64,000 bases of DNA from Malus domestica. Its lineage: Eukaryota > Streptophyta > Magnoliopsida > Rosales > Rosaceae. A program made the translations under genes and the position numbers. Location: the NCBI RefSeq assembly GCF_042453785.1, contig NC_091675.1, positions 21,066,501 to 21,130,500 on the forward strand, in the 5' to 3' direction. The notes beneath the pieces are model-generated. The model did no database searches, was not told the DNA's origin, and saw nothing but the letters and a program-made list of their open reading frames with translations. Shown piece after piece: positions 48,104 to 59,769 of this stretch. Position 1 is the stretch's first letter, and each line of letters opens with the position of its first letter.

Positions 48104-48224
48104 GGGAATTGTTATTAGCACTTCAAAAATCTTATTTGGCACTACAAACCTTCTATAATTAGAAAGAAAAATACACTTGTAAGGAGCGTATAATGAGATT
48201 TTTGGAGTATTAATAACAATTCCC
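48104..48224. mobile_element. Mutator-type MITE, 121 bp, 9-bp duplication TTATTTTTG
   Basis: GGGAATTGTTATTAGCACTT at the left is matched by AGTATTAATAACAATTCCC at the right, so nearly the whole element can fold on itself. TTATTTTTG flanks both sides exactly (48095-48103 and 48225-48233), the 9-bp duplication expected of Mutator-type transposition. Confidence 0.88.
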
Positions 48225-49793
48225 TTATTTTTGTTACATCTAAATCATGAATTATTAAGACAATAAGAGTGCGATGATTATTTGTATCACAAAGTATTTG
48301 TGATCGTCATTAACATTTATCTCTAAAAAAATATTTTTATTAAAGGCCAGATTAGAGAAATCATCCATGTACTGTGGCGTTTGTCAATGTTGCTCTTGCG
48401 GATGCATAACTCTTAATAATACCATTGTAGTTATATAATTAGTATGTTACCAATCTCATTTCAAATCTTATTTGTTATATCACATTCAAACTTTATCCAT
48501 ATTTTTATTGTGTGCATCATTTCAAGAGTAAAAATGTAAATTTTATTTAAGTTTGTGGAGCTGTTTCAGCCTTAAATCACACTTGGAATGACCATTTAGT
48601 TTGAATTGGATGAAATTTTGATGTAAAATTCGGTTTGGCCATTTTTTTTTTTCAATTACAATAGAAACATTTAAAGATGTGACCAAACTTATGGAACTTA
48701 GCCTTATGGAAATGTACCAATAGGGACCATCAATGGGTACCTATTAAGTTAAACGGAAGTCCATTTAAGTGTAAATATGTGTTATTTTTTATGATGAATG
48801 GTAATATTTGTGCTTGTAATAATGATAATATTGATATATGGAATGTCTGTGGGCACCTATTGAGTATTACCGATGAGTAAGAATTAATGGATCTCCTCGC
48901 ATTACACGTTAAATATTAATCTATACTTATCATATCAACAACCAATTGTTTAGCATTATCTAAGAGCATATACATCCTTATTTCCATGTTTCTTGTTTGT
49001 AATTGAACAAAAACGGGGATGAGTATCATTTCTTTGTCGTTGTACAGAAAAGTAATAATAATATCTCATAAATTGAAGGCATATTAAAAGTAATTGTGAA
49101 AATTTATTCATTTTGTGGTCATTAGAAAAATTGTACGTGAATGAAACTTATCATATTATTTTGAGGGGTTGAAATGATAGGTTTCGTTAATGAGTAATTC
49201 ACTGTTTACCTTCAAATTGGACACAAATTTTGTCATTAAATTTTTTTCATTTAAGATATCTTAGAGATCAACACATGCTAAAGTTTCCAAACCAAATCTC
49301 ACTAACACAGAGGCTAGTAATATTCATTTTCACGTGGAACATCTCGAGTTGAACTTAAATGACTAATGTCTAATTATTATAATTACCGCAGCGGCCTAAC
49401 TCAGTTCATCCACCCCTATAAAAATATCATCGAATTATAAACAAATAGAACATTTTCCGTATGCAAAAATAGATAAAATGCAATGAATGCGTATGCCGTT
49501 GGTGGTACAAATTTCCAAATAAGTAGGGTTGAAAAACGGTACATTTCACATAGACGAGGGAAGTGATAAACTGATGGGTAAGCCGAGTTACCCAGAGCCG
49601 TCAACAGACGGCGTAATCTTAAATTCGACAGCATGATTTTATAGTGTTTGATTGATTGTGCATGAAGCAACAAAAACGAAGACCGAAAGAAAGAGAGATC
49701 TTATGTAGCTGTCATGTCGGTGTGGGGGTCATGGGTTGAGCTCCTTCCTCCTCCTCCTCTCTCCCGTGGGGGGTTAATTTGTATTTAACATTA

Positions 49794-49795
<2 letters not shown>

Positions 49796-49831
<36 letters not shown>
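49796..49831. repeat. (CT)n tract in the MAP kinase leader or promoter
   Basis: An uninterrupted CT dinucleotide run of about 36 bp precedes the MAP kinase gene by 970 bp. CT tracts near plant transcription starts are common; a role is inference. A leader intron probably lies between about 50080 and 50795, since TTGCAG occurs just before the start codon. Confidence 0.8.
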
Positions 49832-49836
<5 letters not shown>

Positions 49837-49932
49837 CCTCTCACTGATCACGACGAGAAAAAGAATCATAACTCGTGATGATGGTCTGATATCACTATGA
49901 GGCTTTGAGCCATTTATCTATATATTTACATC

Positions 49933-49963
<31 letters not shown>

Positions 49964-50799
49964 TCGTATATATAAATATAGATAAGGGAGGATCTATGTA
50001 CTTGCCAGTGACTTGTCCCCACGACCTTTAAGGATCCTCTCTTCTCCTGTTAATGTTGCTTGCCAATTATTGAGGTTTGTTCTTCTTTTCTCTTCTGGGT
50101 TTTTGTTCTTCTTCTTGAATTTTTGTGTAAAGTTTTAGAATTTAGCTATGAATTCGTGATTTGGGAGCTTTCATGTCCGTAAAAGGTAAAAACTTTGATT
50201 CCTCAGCTAGTCTTTTGATGCAATCGACATTCTACTTTAAACTAATTTAAATTCCGGGAGGGAATTTGAACTCGGGTAGTAAGTGTGCTTCTCAGTTTCA
50301 GTTTTGAGTTTGGTTTATTGGGTAGTTTTTTATGGTGTGTGGAAGTTGGAGAATTGTTGGTGTGAATGGGATTTCAAAAATTGCTGGGTTGACAAGTAAA
50401 AGAAAAAAGATGAAAAATTTAGGAGTTGAAAGTGAAAAAAAAAAAAAAAAAAAAAAAGAAGCCAAAAGTGGAAGTGAAATTCTGTGTAATTTTAAACGTA
50501 GGAGAAAAGTAGGAAGAATAACACAAACGGGGATTTGGGTGACTGCAAAAGATCCAAGTCTAGAAGTGTTAAGGGCAAGTAAGGATTGATTCCATTTTAA
50601 AGCTTACCTCTTCTTTACATACACACTCCAACACATCGTTTTCGGTTTCTGTAGAAAATTATCATCCAGTGCTTGTCGTACACTTCAATTTCTGTCACTT
50701 GGTATTTCATGTTGTTCTTGTTATATTTTTGTTGTTTGAAGGTTTTTATTAGAAGTATTTGTGTTTTAAGTTGGAAGGTATTGAGTGATTTGCAGGAAA
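49832..50799 (+). other. Probable MAP kinase 5' leader with intron
   Basis: AT-rich sequence with TA/GTAT microsatellite (49934-49970) and an A-run of 22 (50436-50457). The TTTGCAG acceptor five bases before the ATG indicates a leader intron; the donor is probably GAG/GTTTGT near 50074. An in-frame ATG at 50785 lies upstream of the acceptor and is probably intronic. Confidence 0.45.
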
Positions 50800-52283
50800 A
50801 TGGCAACTTTAGTTGAGCCTCCGAATGGAATTAGGCAACGGGGGAAGCATTATTACTCAATGTGGCAAACATTGTTTGAGGTTGACACCAAGTACGTACC
50901 GATCAAACCCATAGGGAAAGGAGCATATGGTGTAGTGTGCTCGTCAATCAATAGGGAAACGAATGAGAAAGTTGCAATCAAGAAGATCAATAATGTGTTT
51001 GAGAACAGCATTGATGCATTGAGGACTCTGAGGGAGTTGAAGCTTCTTAAACATATCCGGCACGAAAATGTGATTGCTTTGAAGGATGTTATGATGCCTA
51101 TCCACAGGACAAGTTTCAAAGATGTGTACTTCGTTTACGAGCTCATGGATACGGATCTTCATCATATTATAAAGTCATCCCAACCACTTTCCAGTGACCA
51201 TTGCAAATACTTCCTATTTCAGGTACTAGCTTTCTCTCAACTAGTGTTAATTACCTCATTAATTCCTCCGAGTAGTCATCCCAATTGGTTCATGCTAATT
51301 TTGAGCTGAATTAGTTCATGGAAATGTAAAAAATTCTGGAAAAGGTATAGGAACTGAATGAGTAGAAAGCATGTTACCGAAGTACATTTTGACCAAGCAC
51401 AAGCAGACGTTTCAGCTTCTTGCATTTTCTTATGTAGAACTTAACACTCTGGTGTTTCTGTGCATTTCAAAGGCTGAAATTTTGGTTCCTCACCAAGCTT
51501 CAGTTAATCCTTGAGCTCTGCTCTTATAATAGTTGTTCTATTTGTGACTAATTTGGTTCGGCATTGTAGCTGCTTCGAGGGCTCAAGTATCTTCATTCAG
51601 CAAACATCCTTCACCGTGATTTGAAGCCTGGGAACCTGCTAGTCAATGCTAACTGCGACTTGAAAATATGTGACTTTGGGTTGGCCCGAACCAGCGGAGG
51701 TAGAGGCCAGTTCATGACAGAGTATGTTGTCACTCGCTGGTATCGTGCACCAGAGCTGCTATTGTGCTGTGACAATTATGGAACATCCATTGACGTCTGG
51801 TCCGTAGGATGCATCTTTGCTGAAATTCTTGGCCGGAAGCCAATCTTTCCTGGAACTGAATGCCTCAACCAACTAAAACTAATTATCAATGTTCTTGGTA
51901 GCCAGAATGAGCCTGATCTTGCATTCATTGACAACCCGAAAGCCAGGAAGTACATCCAATCACTGCCCCTTTCTAGGGGGACACATTTGTCCCGTTTATA
52001 CCCCCAAGCCGATCCTTTAGCTATAGATTTGTTGCAAAGGATGCTTGTGTTTGATCCAACTAAGAGGATCTCCGTCTCAGAATCACTCCAACACCCTTAC
52101 ATGTCAGAGCTATATGATCCGAGGTCTGATCCTCTTGCCCAGGTTCCCATCAGCCTCGATATAGATGAGAATATGGGGGAACCAATGATCAGGGAGATGA
52201 TGTGGAACGAGATGCTTCGCTACCATCCAGAAGCTGTCCAGATGCTTCACTACCATCCAGAAGGGGCTTATGTGCATGCTTAG
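50800..52283 (+). CDS. Mitogen-activated protein kinase, group C (MPK1/2/7/14 class)
   Basis: Two coding exons, 50800-51222 and 51570-52283, 378 residues; a single intron after FLFQ matches the compact structure of plant group C MAPKs. Visible kinase features: glycine loop IGKGAYGVV (38-46), catalytic Lys 61 in [14 protein letters not shown] (156-163), DFG (176-178), activation loop with TEY (191-193) for dual phosphorylation, [11 protein letters not shown], and [18 protein letters not shown]. The C-terminal tail [19 protein letters not shown] is typical of the group, which has no long C-terminal extension. It would be activated by a MAPK kinase and phosphorylate Ser/Thr-Pro sites; in Arabidopsis this group acts downstream of MKK3 in ABA and stress responses (family knowledge). 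AATAAA is at 52558-52563. The tail contains a ten-residue tandem duplication (see findings). Confidence 0.95.
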
Positions 52284-55200
52284 ATAAACTTTCAAAAGGC
52301 TTTCCAGTTTCAAAAACAATGTTTCTTCGTGCAATGTGTTTATTATTTATAAAAAAATCATGCAATAGAGAAACGTATTGTTGTTCATAATGATCTTGCC
52401 AAGATTTTGCATTATGTTCGGTAGCTTGAGGTCTCCCTGAACATTCCATCGCGTAACTCTGTATGTAATTATGCTTGTTACCTGAAGTCTACGACTATGA
52501 TATCTTATTATGGATAATGCATGCAAGACATTTCCTGAGAAAAACCGAAAGGAACTGAATAAAGATGCGTCCATTTTTATTCACGTTCTTGTCTTCTGTT
52601 TCAATTATCCTTGTAGTTTTCTTTACTCAAAGGCAAAGATGTGTACTGTTTCTTCACATATTGGCAAGCTCAAGCTTAATAGGTAGATGTGTGGGTCGCT
52701 CAAGGCTTTAGTGTAGATGCTGAAGCATGTGCTTGTTTGCCTGAAAGTGAAAGGAATATATGAAATCATTCGTCGAAATTTCACTGTACGATTTGTGTCA
52801 TTTGCTTGATATTTCGTGGTAGGCACAAATAGGAAACTACAATTGCCCTAGAGCTATGAAAACTTGATAGAGATACAGAGAAAGGGGGGAAAAGAAGCGC
52901 GGAGTAAGGGTGATGGGAGGGAGGTCGAAGATGCGTGTAAAAGGAAGGATGAAGAAGTGCGGAGTAAGGTGGTGGGAGGGAGGTCGAAGATGCGTGTATG
53001 AAATGCTACATAGAATGAAAACTAAGAACTAAAACGAACTTTAAGCTTTAATTTCTAATTTTTGTTTCAATCATTCTCCATAATTTGTACCTCCACCCTC
53101 CTCCATCTCCTTTTAGCTTCTCTATCTCTAACGAAAACTGAAAACTAAAACTATTAACGAAAAGGTTATTCCTTATGGAGTTATGCAACTTTGTAGTATA
53201 GAGCAGAGAACCATGAATGAAAGTCTGAGAAAGTAAACTAGGGAATTCATGTTTGTCTTGTATTTTGGATAATATCCAGAGGTGGATATGGATACATTAG
53301 GTGAGCCGAGGCATGGATAAAGCAGCTCAATACTGACCTACTGTAAGCACACAGTTGTTAATATGGCCCCTAGCTTTTGGTTAGAGATTGACTTTCAATG
53401 CCTATCGGAACCGAATATAAGACTGTTTTATAACTATTTCGTTTGTTGTTTTTAATTTCATCGTTTTGTTAACAGTAAATAGGAAATACAAGAGAGAAAT
53501 GAGGGATGGACAAAGGTGGAGGATGAATGGTGGGAATAAAGCGGATATCGTAGAGTACACAAAATAAAAATTAACTAAAAACAAAGTTTAGTAGATTTTC
53601 TTTTCTATTTTCCACATTCTCCTTTATTTAATCCTCGACCCTTCACCCACCATTCTTCATTTCTCGTTCCTCTATATGCATTCTTTCTAGCTCTATCAAG
53701 AATTAAAATTATAAACAAAATAATTATCAAACGAGTCAGAAACTGCTATAAAAAAAATCAACTATTACTAAGACTAGTCGAGTGACAAGATGAAATCTTA
53801 AGCGTTCAAACATAAAAAGAGGGATACAAATGAGAAATAATCCTTGTTCTATTTCTAAAGCTGCTGCATCGATATGCAGCCTACTTTTTAAGTTTATTTT
53901 GGCAAACAAACTTTAAGAAAACATCTATCATATATATTATATCCTACCATATATACAAAAAAAAGCCATGACACTCGAAAGTTCACTTTAAAGCAAAAGG
54001 AGCATACAATTTGAGACCCAAAGAAAGAGACCTTCACAGAAGAAGTTGATAAGAATTGATATTTAGGTCTCCCAACTTTTCTTAACCCCTAATAAACCCA
54101 CTAACAGCCCACAGCCCACCGCCCACCGCCCACTGCCCACTGCCTACCTCTCTTGCCTGCCTGGTTTCCTCCCACTTCTTTTTACAATGACTGGGTCCAA
54201 GCCTCCCAATGCAACTTGCAAGAAACATGTCATTGAAGTAATGGTCTTAAATTGTAATTTAATTAGGGTAATGATTTTTGAACTTACTACAATGTGTAGA
54301 AATGAGTTTTTTGGGCGACTTCGTTAGAAATTTTGTTCATTTTTTTCCTTTAACCTTTTATTTTGGATGATATTTCCATCATTGTTGCTCAAAAGGATGT
54401 TTTCTCCACGATGTGATAAATTCAAGGATTAACATTTATGGATTTTCAATTTAACGACTAAAACTCAGTTTGGGTCAAAGTTTATGACAATGCTTCACTT
54501 TTCTCTTTAAATGGATAGAGAATTTGGTACTTTCGATTTAACTTATAATTTTTCTACACATATAAATACAATATTAGATGCTAAGCTGAGAGTGCAAAAA
54601 CCGCTACTATATCTTATTTGTGTTCAGTGTCCAGTATGAAAAGTGTGTTTGGCAAAAACGTAACGAGGAGCTGGCATCTTTAAATGAAAGATTACCTAAT
54701 TCCACATGTATATCAAAAGTGGAATATCCTCTCTCTCTGTCTCTCTCTATATATATATATATTATGTATATATGTATATATGTATTTGAGTATGCAATAT
54801 GTTAAATGGAGTAGACCTTGAAGTTGAGGAAGGGTCCAATATGTCATATGTGGTTTCCAAAGTCCAGAGTCCAATGGGGATCATTGTTAATAAAACAAAT
54901 TGGTCACTTAAAATTATAAATGTCTAAAATTCATATGCTTAAATTGAATTACAAACACAATAAATATGAGAAATGACCGAAAAACTAAAAGCATAAAGTG
55001 TTTATTGGGAGAATTTCATGCCCTCGAAAATTGCATAATACATATTCAAGAATTGTTCGTGCATTGCTCGAGGGCACGAGAACTGCTCGAAAGGGACTCG
55101 AGTGGCTATGTTTTCTTCTCCTCTTTCTTTAAAAGAAAAACATAGCTCCATCGCTGGGCAGCCAATGACCAGTCATTTTGTAGGCTGCAGGGAGGGGGCC

Positions 55201-55857
55201 TTACCTGTGTAAGATGTAACCCTTCTTGTTATTGATCAATTTTAAGGGACCGTCTCTTAGAATTTTGACCACATACACGTGCCCTTGTATTGTTGGGATT
55301 CAACTAGAACAGCAACCATGTCAACACAAGACTCATGTGCGACTTTTGGTTGGTGTAACCTAATTATGCCACACTTGCCAAGTATATGATGTAAACTTGA
55401 GGAAAAAAATAGGCTATTTTTTGCAAAACTTCTTAAAACTCGAACCTAATTTCACTTTCTTTTATGGATTAAAATTTTGTCATTTTGTATTTTGAATTTC
55501 GATATTCGTTCCATTTTAGCTAAATTTTGTTTATTATGTTATATTGGTGTTGAATTGCTGACACATATGTGATGGAGGTGCCAACCGTATCAATGAACTG
55601 CACCACATTGTATATCATGATATAATTCAAGGACGATTGCTACATAATCTAAGAAGAGACGAGAGGAATACATATTACTTTAAAAGTAGTTTCAATTTAC
55701 AAATTAATCTTAGAAAGTAACTTTTATCTCAATTTCATGCTGAACTTTTGTCTCACAAAATCAGGGGAAAATATTGACTCTTTGAAGAATACATACATAT
55801 AGACAGAATGCAAACCAAGTCTTACGAAATTTCAAATACCGAGGACTTGGCCCTTAA
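52284..55857. other. Long intergenic region, no gene recognised
   Basis: MAP kinase 3' UTR at the left. At about 52890-53000 a 48-bp phrase (GCGGAGTAAGG-TG, then GGGAGGGAGGTCGAAGATGC) occurs twice. A CCCACCGCCCACTGCCCA-rich run is at 54110-54145, and CT/TA microsatellites are at 54730-54790. Open frames are short and unconvincing. The region should hold the bZIP promoter at its far right end. Confidence 0.5.
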
Positions 55858-56498
55858 GGCCCTGTTTGGCAGAACGGATAGGACAAGTTATACGGATTTG
55901 GGTGTTTGGCGTTTCCTCGTATTAAATAAGCACTTGATTAATTTAACCGATCTGCTTATTAGTTGGTTTTGCTCTCCTCTCTCGCGAACTCGGCCCTCTC
56001 TCTCCAACCGAACCTTTAATTTCGTACATGACGCTGAGTTATTTGAATTCAAAGCTTTTTTGACAGCAGATGTCAAATTTATTAAATGATATTTTAATAG
56101 AGTAATATAATATATAATAAATGTAGTTATGTTTTTGAAATATTTGATTGGTTGTCTTAATCATTGAACTCCATAAAAAGATAAAAAATTTATTAAATGA
56201 CATTATTATTTAACATATCGATGAAGCAAAATATTATACAAAATGTCACATTGCCACATAAGTTATCAACTATCATATTGATGTTTAAAATTTGGCATCT
56301 CCTTAGGAGATGCTTTTAGGATTTGAAATGTATTTGGGTTTTTAGATAATTACATTGAATTCATATCCAGTCAGTATAAATAACACGATCATTAGTTCAA
56401 TGTTACACCAAACGATCGATTAATTTAGTCAGTACTATTCGATGATTATTTATTCTATCCGATTAAAATAATCAGTATAGGCGCTAACAAACGAGGCC
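55858..56498. mobile_element. PIF/Harbinger-type MITE, 641 bp, TAA duplication
   Basis: The ends GGCCCTGTTTGGCAG and, reversed, GGCCTCGTTTGTTAG are imperfect inverted repeats of the Tourist style; TAA flanks each side (55855-55857 and 56499-56501). The interior is AT-rich with no transposase. It lies about 200 bp upstream of the bZIP leader. Confidence 0.7.
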
Positions 56499-56690
56499 TA
56501 AAAGTCACATTATGTGTTGTCCCTTGTCCTCGTAATTATATTATATGACAATCAGACATGTTCTTAAATTGTTTTTAGTAGTTTATTTATTTTAAGCGGG
56601 CGTTGCTGGCCTATATATTCAACCAGCCACCACTCTTCAAAACCTCCTCTCCCTATCTTTCCTGCCTAGTAGTGCCTACCCCAAGATTTT

Positions 56691-56691
<1 letters not shown>

Positions 56692-56730
<39 letters not shown>
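56692..56730. repeat. (CT)n tract in bZIP 5' region
   Basis: An uninterrupted CT run, followed by two copies of TCTCCTGGTTCTG-AAACCTT, probably in the transcribed leader, just after a likely TATA (CTATATATTC, 56612-56621). Confidence 0.9.
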
Positions 56731-56732
<2 letters not shown>

Positions 56733-56871
56733 GGTTCTGAAAACCTTGTGTCTGCTCTTTCTCTCTCTCCTCTCCTGGTTCTGGAAACCTTCTCTCTTTC
56801 TTTCCTAGTTCTGAAAAACTTGAATCTGCTTCGAAATTCATATATAGCTTTTGTGGTATCCTTTTTCTCCA

Positions 56872-56922
56872 ATGCTTAATATAAAAACCTATAAATATAA
56901 TTATGTCTCCCGTACTCAGTGA
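56872..56922 (+). CDS. Short uORF overlapping the sucrose-control uORF
   Basis: ATG at 56872, TGA at 56920-56922, 16 codons, in a different frame from the next uORF, whose ATG (56903) lies inside it. The same overlapping arrangement is described for Arabidopsis bZIP11 leaders (family knowledge). The peptide itself is not recognisable; its likely effect is to modulate which ribosomes reach the next uORF. Confidence 0.55.
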   Translation: MLNIKTYKYNYVSRTQ

Positions 56923-57028
56923 AATCCTGCTCTCTGGGTGTATGATAAACCCCACCCTCCTTCGCAGAAGCCACTTAGTTCAATCCTTCTCTGTTGTCTT
57001 CCTCTACTGGTTTTACAACATTTTATAA
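56903..57028 (+). CDS. Sucrose-control (SC) peptide uORF of the bZIP transcript
   Basis: The 41-residue frame begins MSPVLSEILLSGCMINPTL and ends with HLVQSFSVVFLYWFYNIL before TAA. It matches, from memory, the conserved SC-peptide uORF found in leaders of S1-group bZIP mRNAs (bZIP1, 2, 11, 44 and 53 in Arabidopsis). In that family the nascent peptide stalls the ribosome near the uORF stop when sucrose is high, repressing translation of the main frame. The stop lies 132 bp upstream of the main ATG. The conserved C-terminal core (QSFSVVFLYW) is intact, so the control is probably functional; that is inference. Confidence 0.92.
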   Translation: MSPVLSEILLSGCMINPTLLRRSHLVQSFSVVFLYWFYNIL

Positions 57029-57160
57029 ACAAATTTTTACTTTTTTCTTAATTATTTTTCATATCTAGCATCTGGGTTCTTCAAATAATCACTCCAACTT
57101 TCTTGGGTAAGGAAAAAGTTTTTATTTTTTGGTTTTGTTAAGCATATAAACATTACGCGC

Positions 57161-57634
57161 ATGGCTTCTTCAAGTGGGGTTTCTTCAGAGTCAAGCAAGC
57201 TCCAAAACTCAGGATCTGATGCAGATCTTAACCTAGTCATGGACCAGAGAAAGCGCAAAAGAATGCTGTCCAATAGGGAATCGGCACGTCGATCCCGGAT
57301 GCGAAAACAAGAGCATATGACTGATCTAACGGCTCAGATTGGGCTGCTGATGAAGGAGAACAACCGGATCATCACATCCATGAATGTGACCAACCAGCTT
57401 TACATGAAGATTGAGGCAGAAAACTCAGTCCTCAGAGCTCAGATGGATGAGCTTACTAACAGATTGCAGTCCCTCAATGATATCTTGGATTGTATTAATT
57501 CAAGCAAATGGATTTATGAGGAAGAAGAAAATCATAATATTATTGGTGGAGGTGAAGGATTTCTGAATCCATGGAGTGCTGGCTTTTTGAATAATCAACC
57601 AATCATGGCCTCTGCTGACATGTTTATGTGCTAA
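57161..57634 (+). CDS. S1-group bZIP transcription factor (bZIP11/44/2-like)
   Basis: Single exon of 157 residues, as usual for S1 bZIPs. A Ser-rich N-terminus precedes a basic region with the invariant N-x7-R (Asn 38, Arg 46 in SNRESARRSRMRKQ) and a long zipper from about Leu 56 (LTAQIGLLMKENNRI, LYMKIEAENSVLRAQMDELT). The C-terminal tail ends PIMASADMFMC, close to group members. S1 factors bind ACGT/ACTCAT elements, usually as heterodimers with group C bZIPs, and reprogramme amino-acid and sugar metabolism under low energy. The start is the first ATG after the SC uORF. A poly(A) signal AATAAA is at 57847-57852. Confidence 0.96.
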   Translation: MASSSGVSSESSKLQNSGSDADLNLVMDQRKRKRMLSNRESARRSRMRKQEHMTDLTAQIGLLMKENNRIITSMNVTNQLYMKIEAENSVLRAQMDELTNRLQSLNDILDCINSSKWIYEEEENHNIIGGGEGFLNPWSAGFLNNQPIMASADMFMC

Positions 57635-58455
57635 ACTCAGTTGGGTTAATCATGGATTAAGTGAGAGATTAGTGAAGTGAATTGAGATGTAACTACTAAC
57701 AACATCCATGGCTTGTGTAGATTTGTTGTTACAATTGAATTATTAGTAGGTCACAGGTCGTTCTACTGTTGAACATGTAAAGCATGTGTAAGCAATCACT
57801 TTTGCTTTTCTTTTGGCTTCTAGTTTTGTTCCCAATTTTATGATTTAATAAAATACTTCTTGTTTATTTGCATACAATTTCAAGTTAATTGTGCTGTGTT
57901 AATAACGTTAGCATACTTTATTTTATTTTCTTAAAAATTAATAATGTTGGCATATTGCTGGAATTTTGTGTGGTTTTCATAGCTGGAATTGGATCATATG
58001 GTTAGACAAATTTTGCTTTTTAGCTAAAATAGTTCATGAAATTTTCATAACACATCATTTTGGTCTCTGAGATTGAAAATCAATAGAAATGGTCCCTGAG
58101 ATTGTCTACCATCCCTTATTTTGGTCCTTCCATTAAAAACTCCGTTAAGAGTGTCCCGAAGCTCTTGGCCGAAAGTTTGGGCAATTTTCAAAGCTTTGTA
58201 ACTCAATCGTTTTTTAACCAGCTTCGTAACTCAATCGTTTTTTAACCAACTTCGTAACTCAATCGTTTCTTAACAAGATTATACAATTTGGAAGCCCAAT
58301 GGTTGCCGGAGATGACTGGAAAATAGCCTAAAAGGTGTATGGTCCGCAGGAAAACTGGAAAACTCGTCGGAAACTAAGTAAACTTTAAATGTTCATAACT
58401 TCTTCAATACTCAACGAAATCGAGTGATTCAAAAACGAAAATTGTTGACTTGCTG
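57635..58455. other. bZIP 3' region and a repeat remnant
   Basis: After the 3' UTR, 58050-58150 carries GGTCCCTGAGATTG-type text twice, resembling a widespread apple-tribe repeat end. At 58195-58270 TTCGTAACTCAATCGTTT recurs three times. No gene is present. Confidence 0.5.
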
Positions 58456-59221
58456 AGAGTACTGCTATTGAGAACCTCAAGTGCTTCTGTAAGGCAATTG
58501 AAGCCATATATGGAGCCACATACCTTTGCAAGCCAAATCATAAAAACTTGAAGAGGCTTTTATGCAAGGCAGACAAAAGAGGCTTTGAGCATGATAGGAA
58601 GTCTCGATTGTATGCATTAGGAGTGGAAGAATTGTCCTACTACTTGAGCTGGCCAATTCAAGGGCTGTCATAACAAGTCAACCATCATGCTTTAGGCTAT
58701 GGTGTGACACATGGATTTGGCATGCATTATTCGGCGCTCCTGGATCAAACAATGATATCAACGTTCTTTGGTCTTCTCTTCTGTTCGATGATGTTGTCAA
58801 TAGATGGGCACCAGAATGGAGGTACAAGGTAAATGGTAATAGGCATGAGCTAGGTTACTACCTAACTAATGGTATTTATCCTAGTTGGTCTACCTTTATG
58901 AAAAGTTATTCTCATCCCGATAGTGCGAAAAAGAAATTATTTTCGCAGAAACAAGAGTCTTACAGGAAGAATGTGGAGAGAGAGTTCGAGATCCTACAAG
59001 CTCGATGGGCCATTGTTAGAGGGTCTGCACGATTGTGGAATGTGGAATACCTCCATTCAATCATGATGACGTGCATAATTTTGCACAACATGATTGTGGA
59101 AGATGAGTATGTAGAAATTGAAGAAGATTCTGATGAAGATGTGAATGATGACCAACCAACATATGCGAGAGCTATGAAAAGAGATGTTGAATATCTCGCT
59201 ACAACCACATACGAGACCTGA
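58456..59221 (+). pseudogene. PIF/Harbinger transposase (HARBI1-like), dead
   Basis: The N-terminal part reads YLCKPNHKNLKRLLCKADKR; after a frameshift near 58585 come the first catalytic Asp in GSLDCMH, the tract EWKNCPTT with TAG and TGA in place of Trp codons, and another frame change near 58700. WHALFGAPGSNNDINVL then gives the second Asp, and the frame stays open through ELGYYLTNGIYPSW, VEREFEILQARWAIVRG (third acidic residue) and MTCIILHNMIVEDE. The DDE residues are thus recognisable but at least three stops and two frameshifts kill the protein. The partner Myb-like ORF lies at 59770-60712 in the opposite orientation. Confidence 0.88.
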
Positions 59222-59769
59222 CAGGATAGGATCACACTGAGTGAGTATATGAGACATTTAAATAGAATTCAAGCTCCTCAAGGTCATGACACACTCTGCA
59301 AGGATTTGGTTGAGCATATATGGCCCTGAGAAGGAGAACGTTGATGATGGATAATCTTAAGTGTATTAATGTGTTAGTGTTGGTGTATTAATGTGCTATG
59401 TTGGTGTATTAATGTGTTCTTGTGTTAAATTTAAGTGTGTTATGTTGTTAAAATTATGTAATAATTTTAAGTGTACTATGTTGGTATTTTCTAGTAATAA
59501 ATTGAAGTGTATTCTTGTGACAAGTCTTTTGTCTAGTACGTTGTCAAAATTATTGAGGGCCGTTTGAATTATTGAAGGCATCTATTGTACATCAAAGTGT
59601 GCAACAATAAGTACAATAATTATTGAAGACATCTAAATTAATAGAAACAATAATTAATAAGCCATAAATTTAATACACACGATAATTAATAAGTCATAAA
59701 CTTAATACAAACGACAATTAATAAACCACATAAACTTAATACAATTGTTAATTCATAAACTACATAAAC
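59222..59769. other. Spacer between the convergent Harbinger ORFs
   Basis: 59222-59335 still carries C-terminal transposase-like text (ITLSEYMRHLNRIQAPQGHD) out of the open frame. The remainder is AT-rich with repeated TTAATGTGT and AATTAATAA motifs. Confidence 0.5.

Larger units (their letters stand above)
47128..49700. other. Intergenic region between the Sec14-like and MAP kinase genes
   Basis: A poly(A) signal AATAAA at 47164-47169 serves the Sec14-like gene. The rest is AT-rich with a GA/TGAA microsatellite and a Mutator-type MITE (listed). CAAACCCAACTGG-type text occurs twice (47476 and 47627) with nearby GTGCAT...ATGATATGAT, a diverged direct repeat about 150 bp apart. No gene was recognised. 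Confidence 0.5.

Noticed and set aside
50332-50589. 85-codon frame upstream of the MAP kinase
   Set aside because: Lies in the probable leader intron, contains a poly-Lys from an A-run, and has no homology that I recognise.
50785-50799. Earlier in-frame ATG (50785) as the MAP kinase start
   Set aside because: A TTTGCAG splice acceptor separates it from ATG 50800, and the group C family starts at the second ATG.
55808-56089. 93-codon frame at 55.8-56.1 kb
   Set aside because: Falls across the start of a Harbinger-type MITE; no domain.
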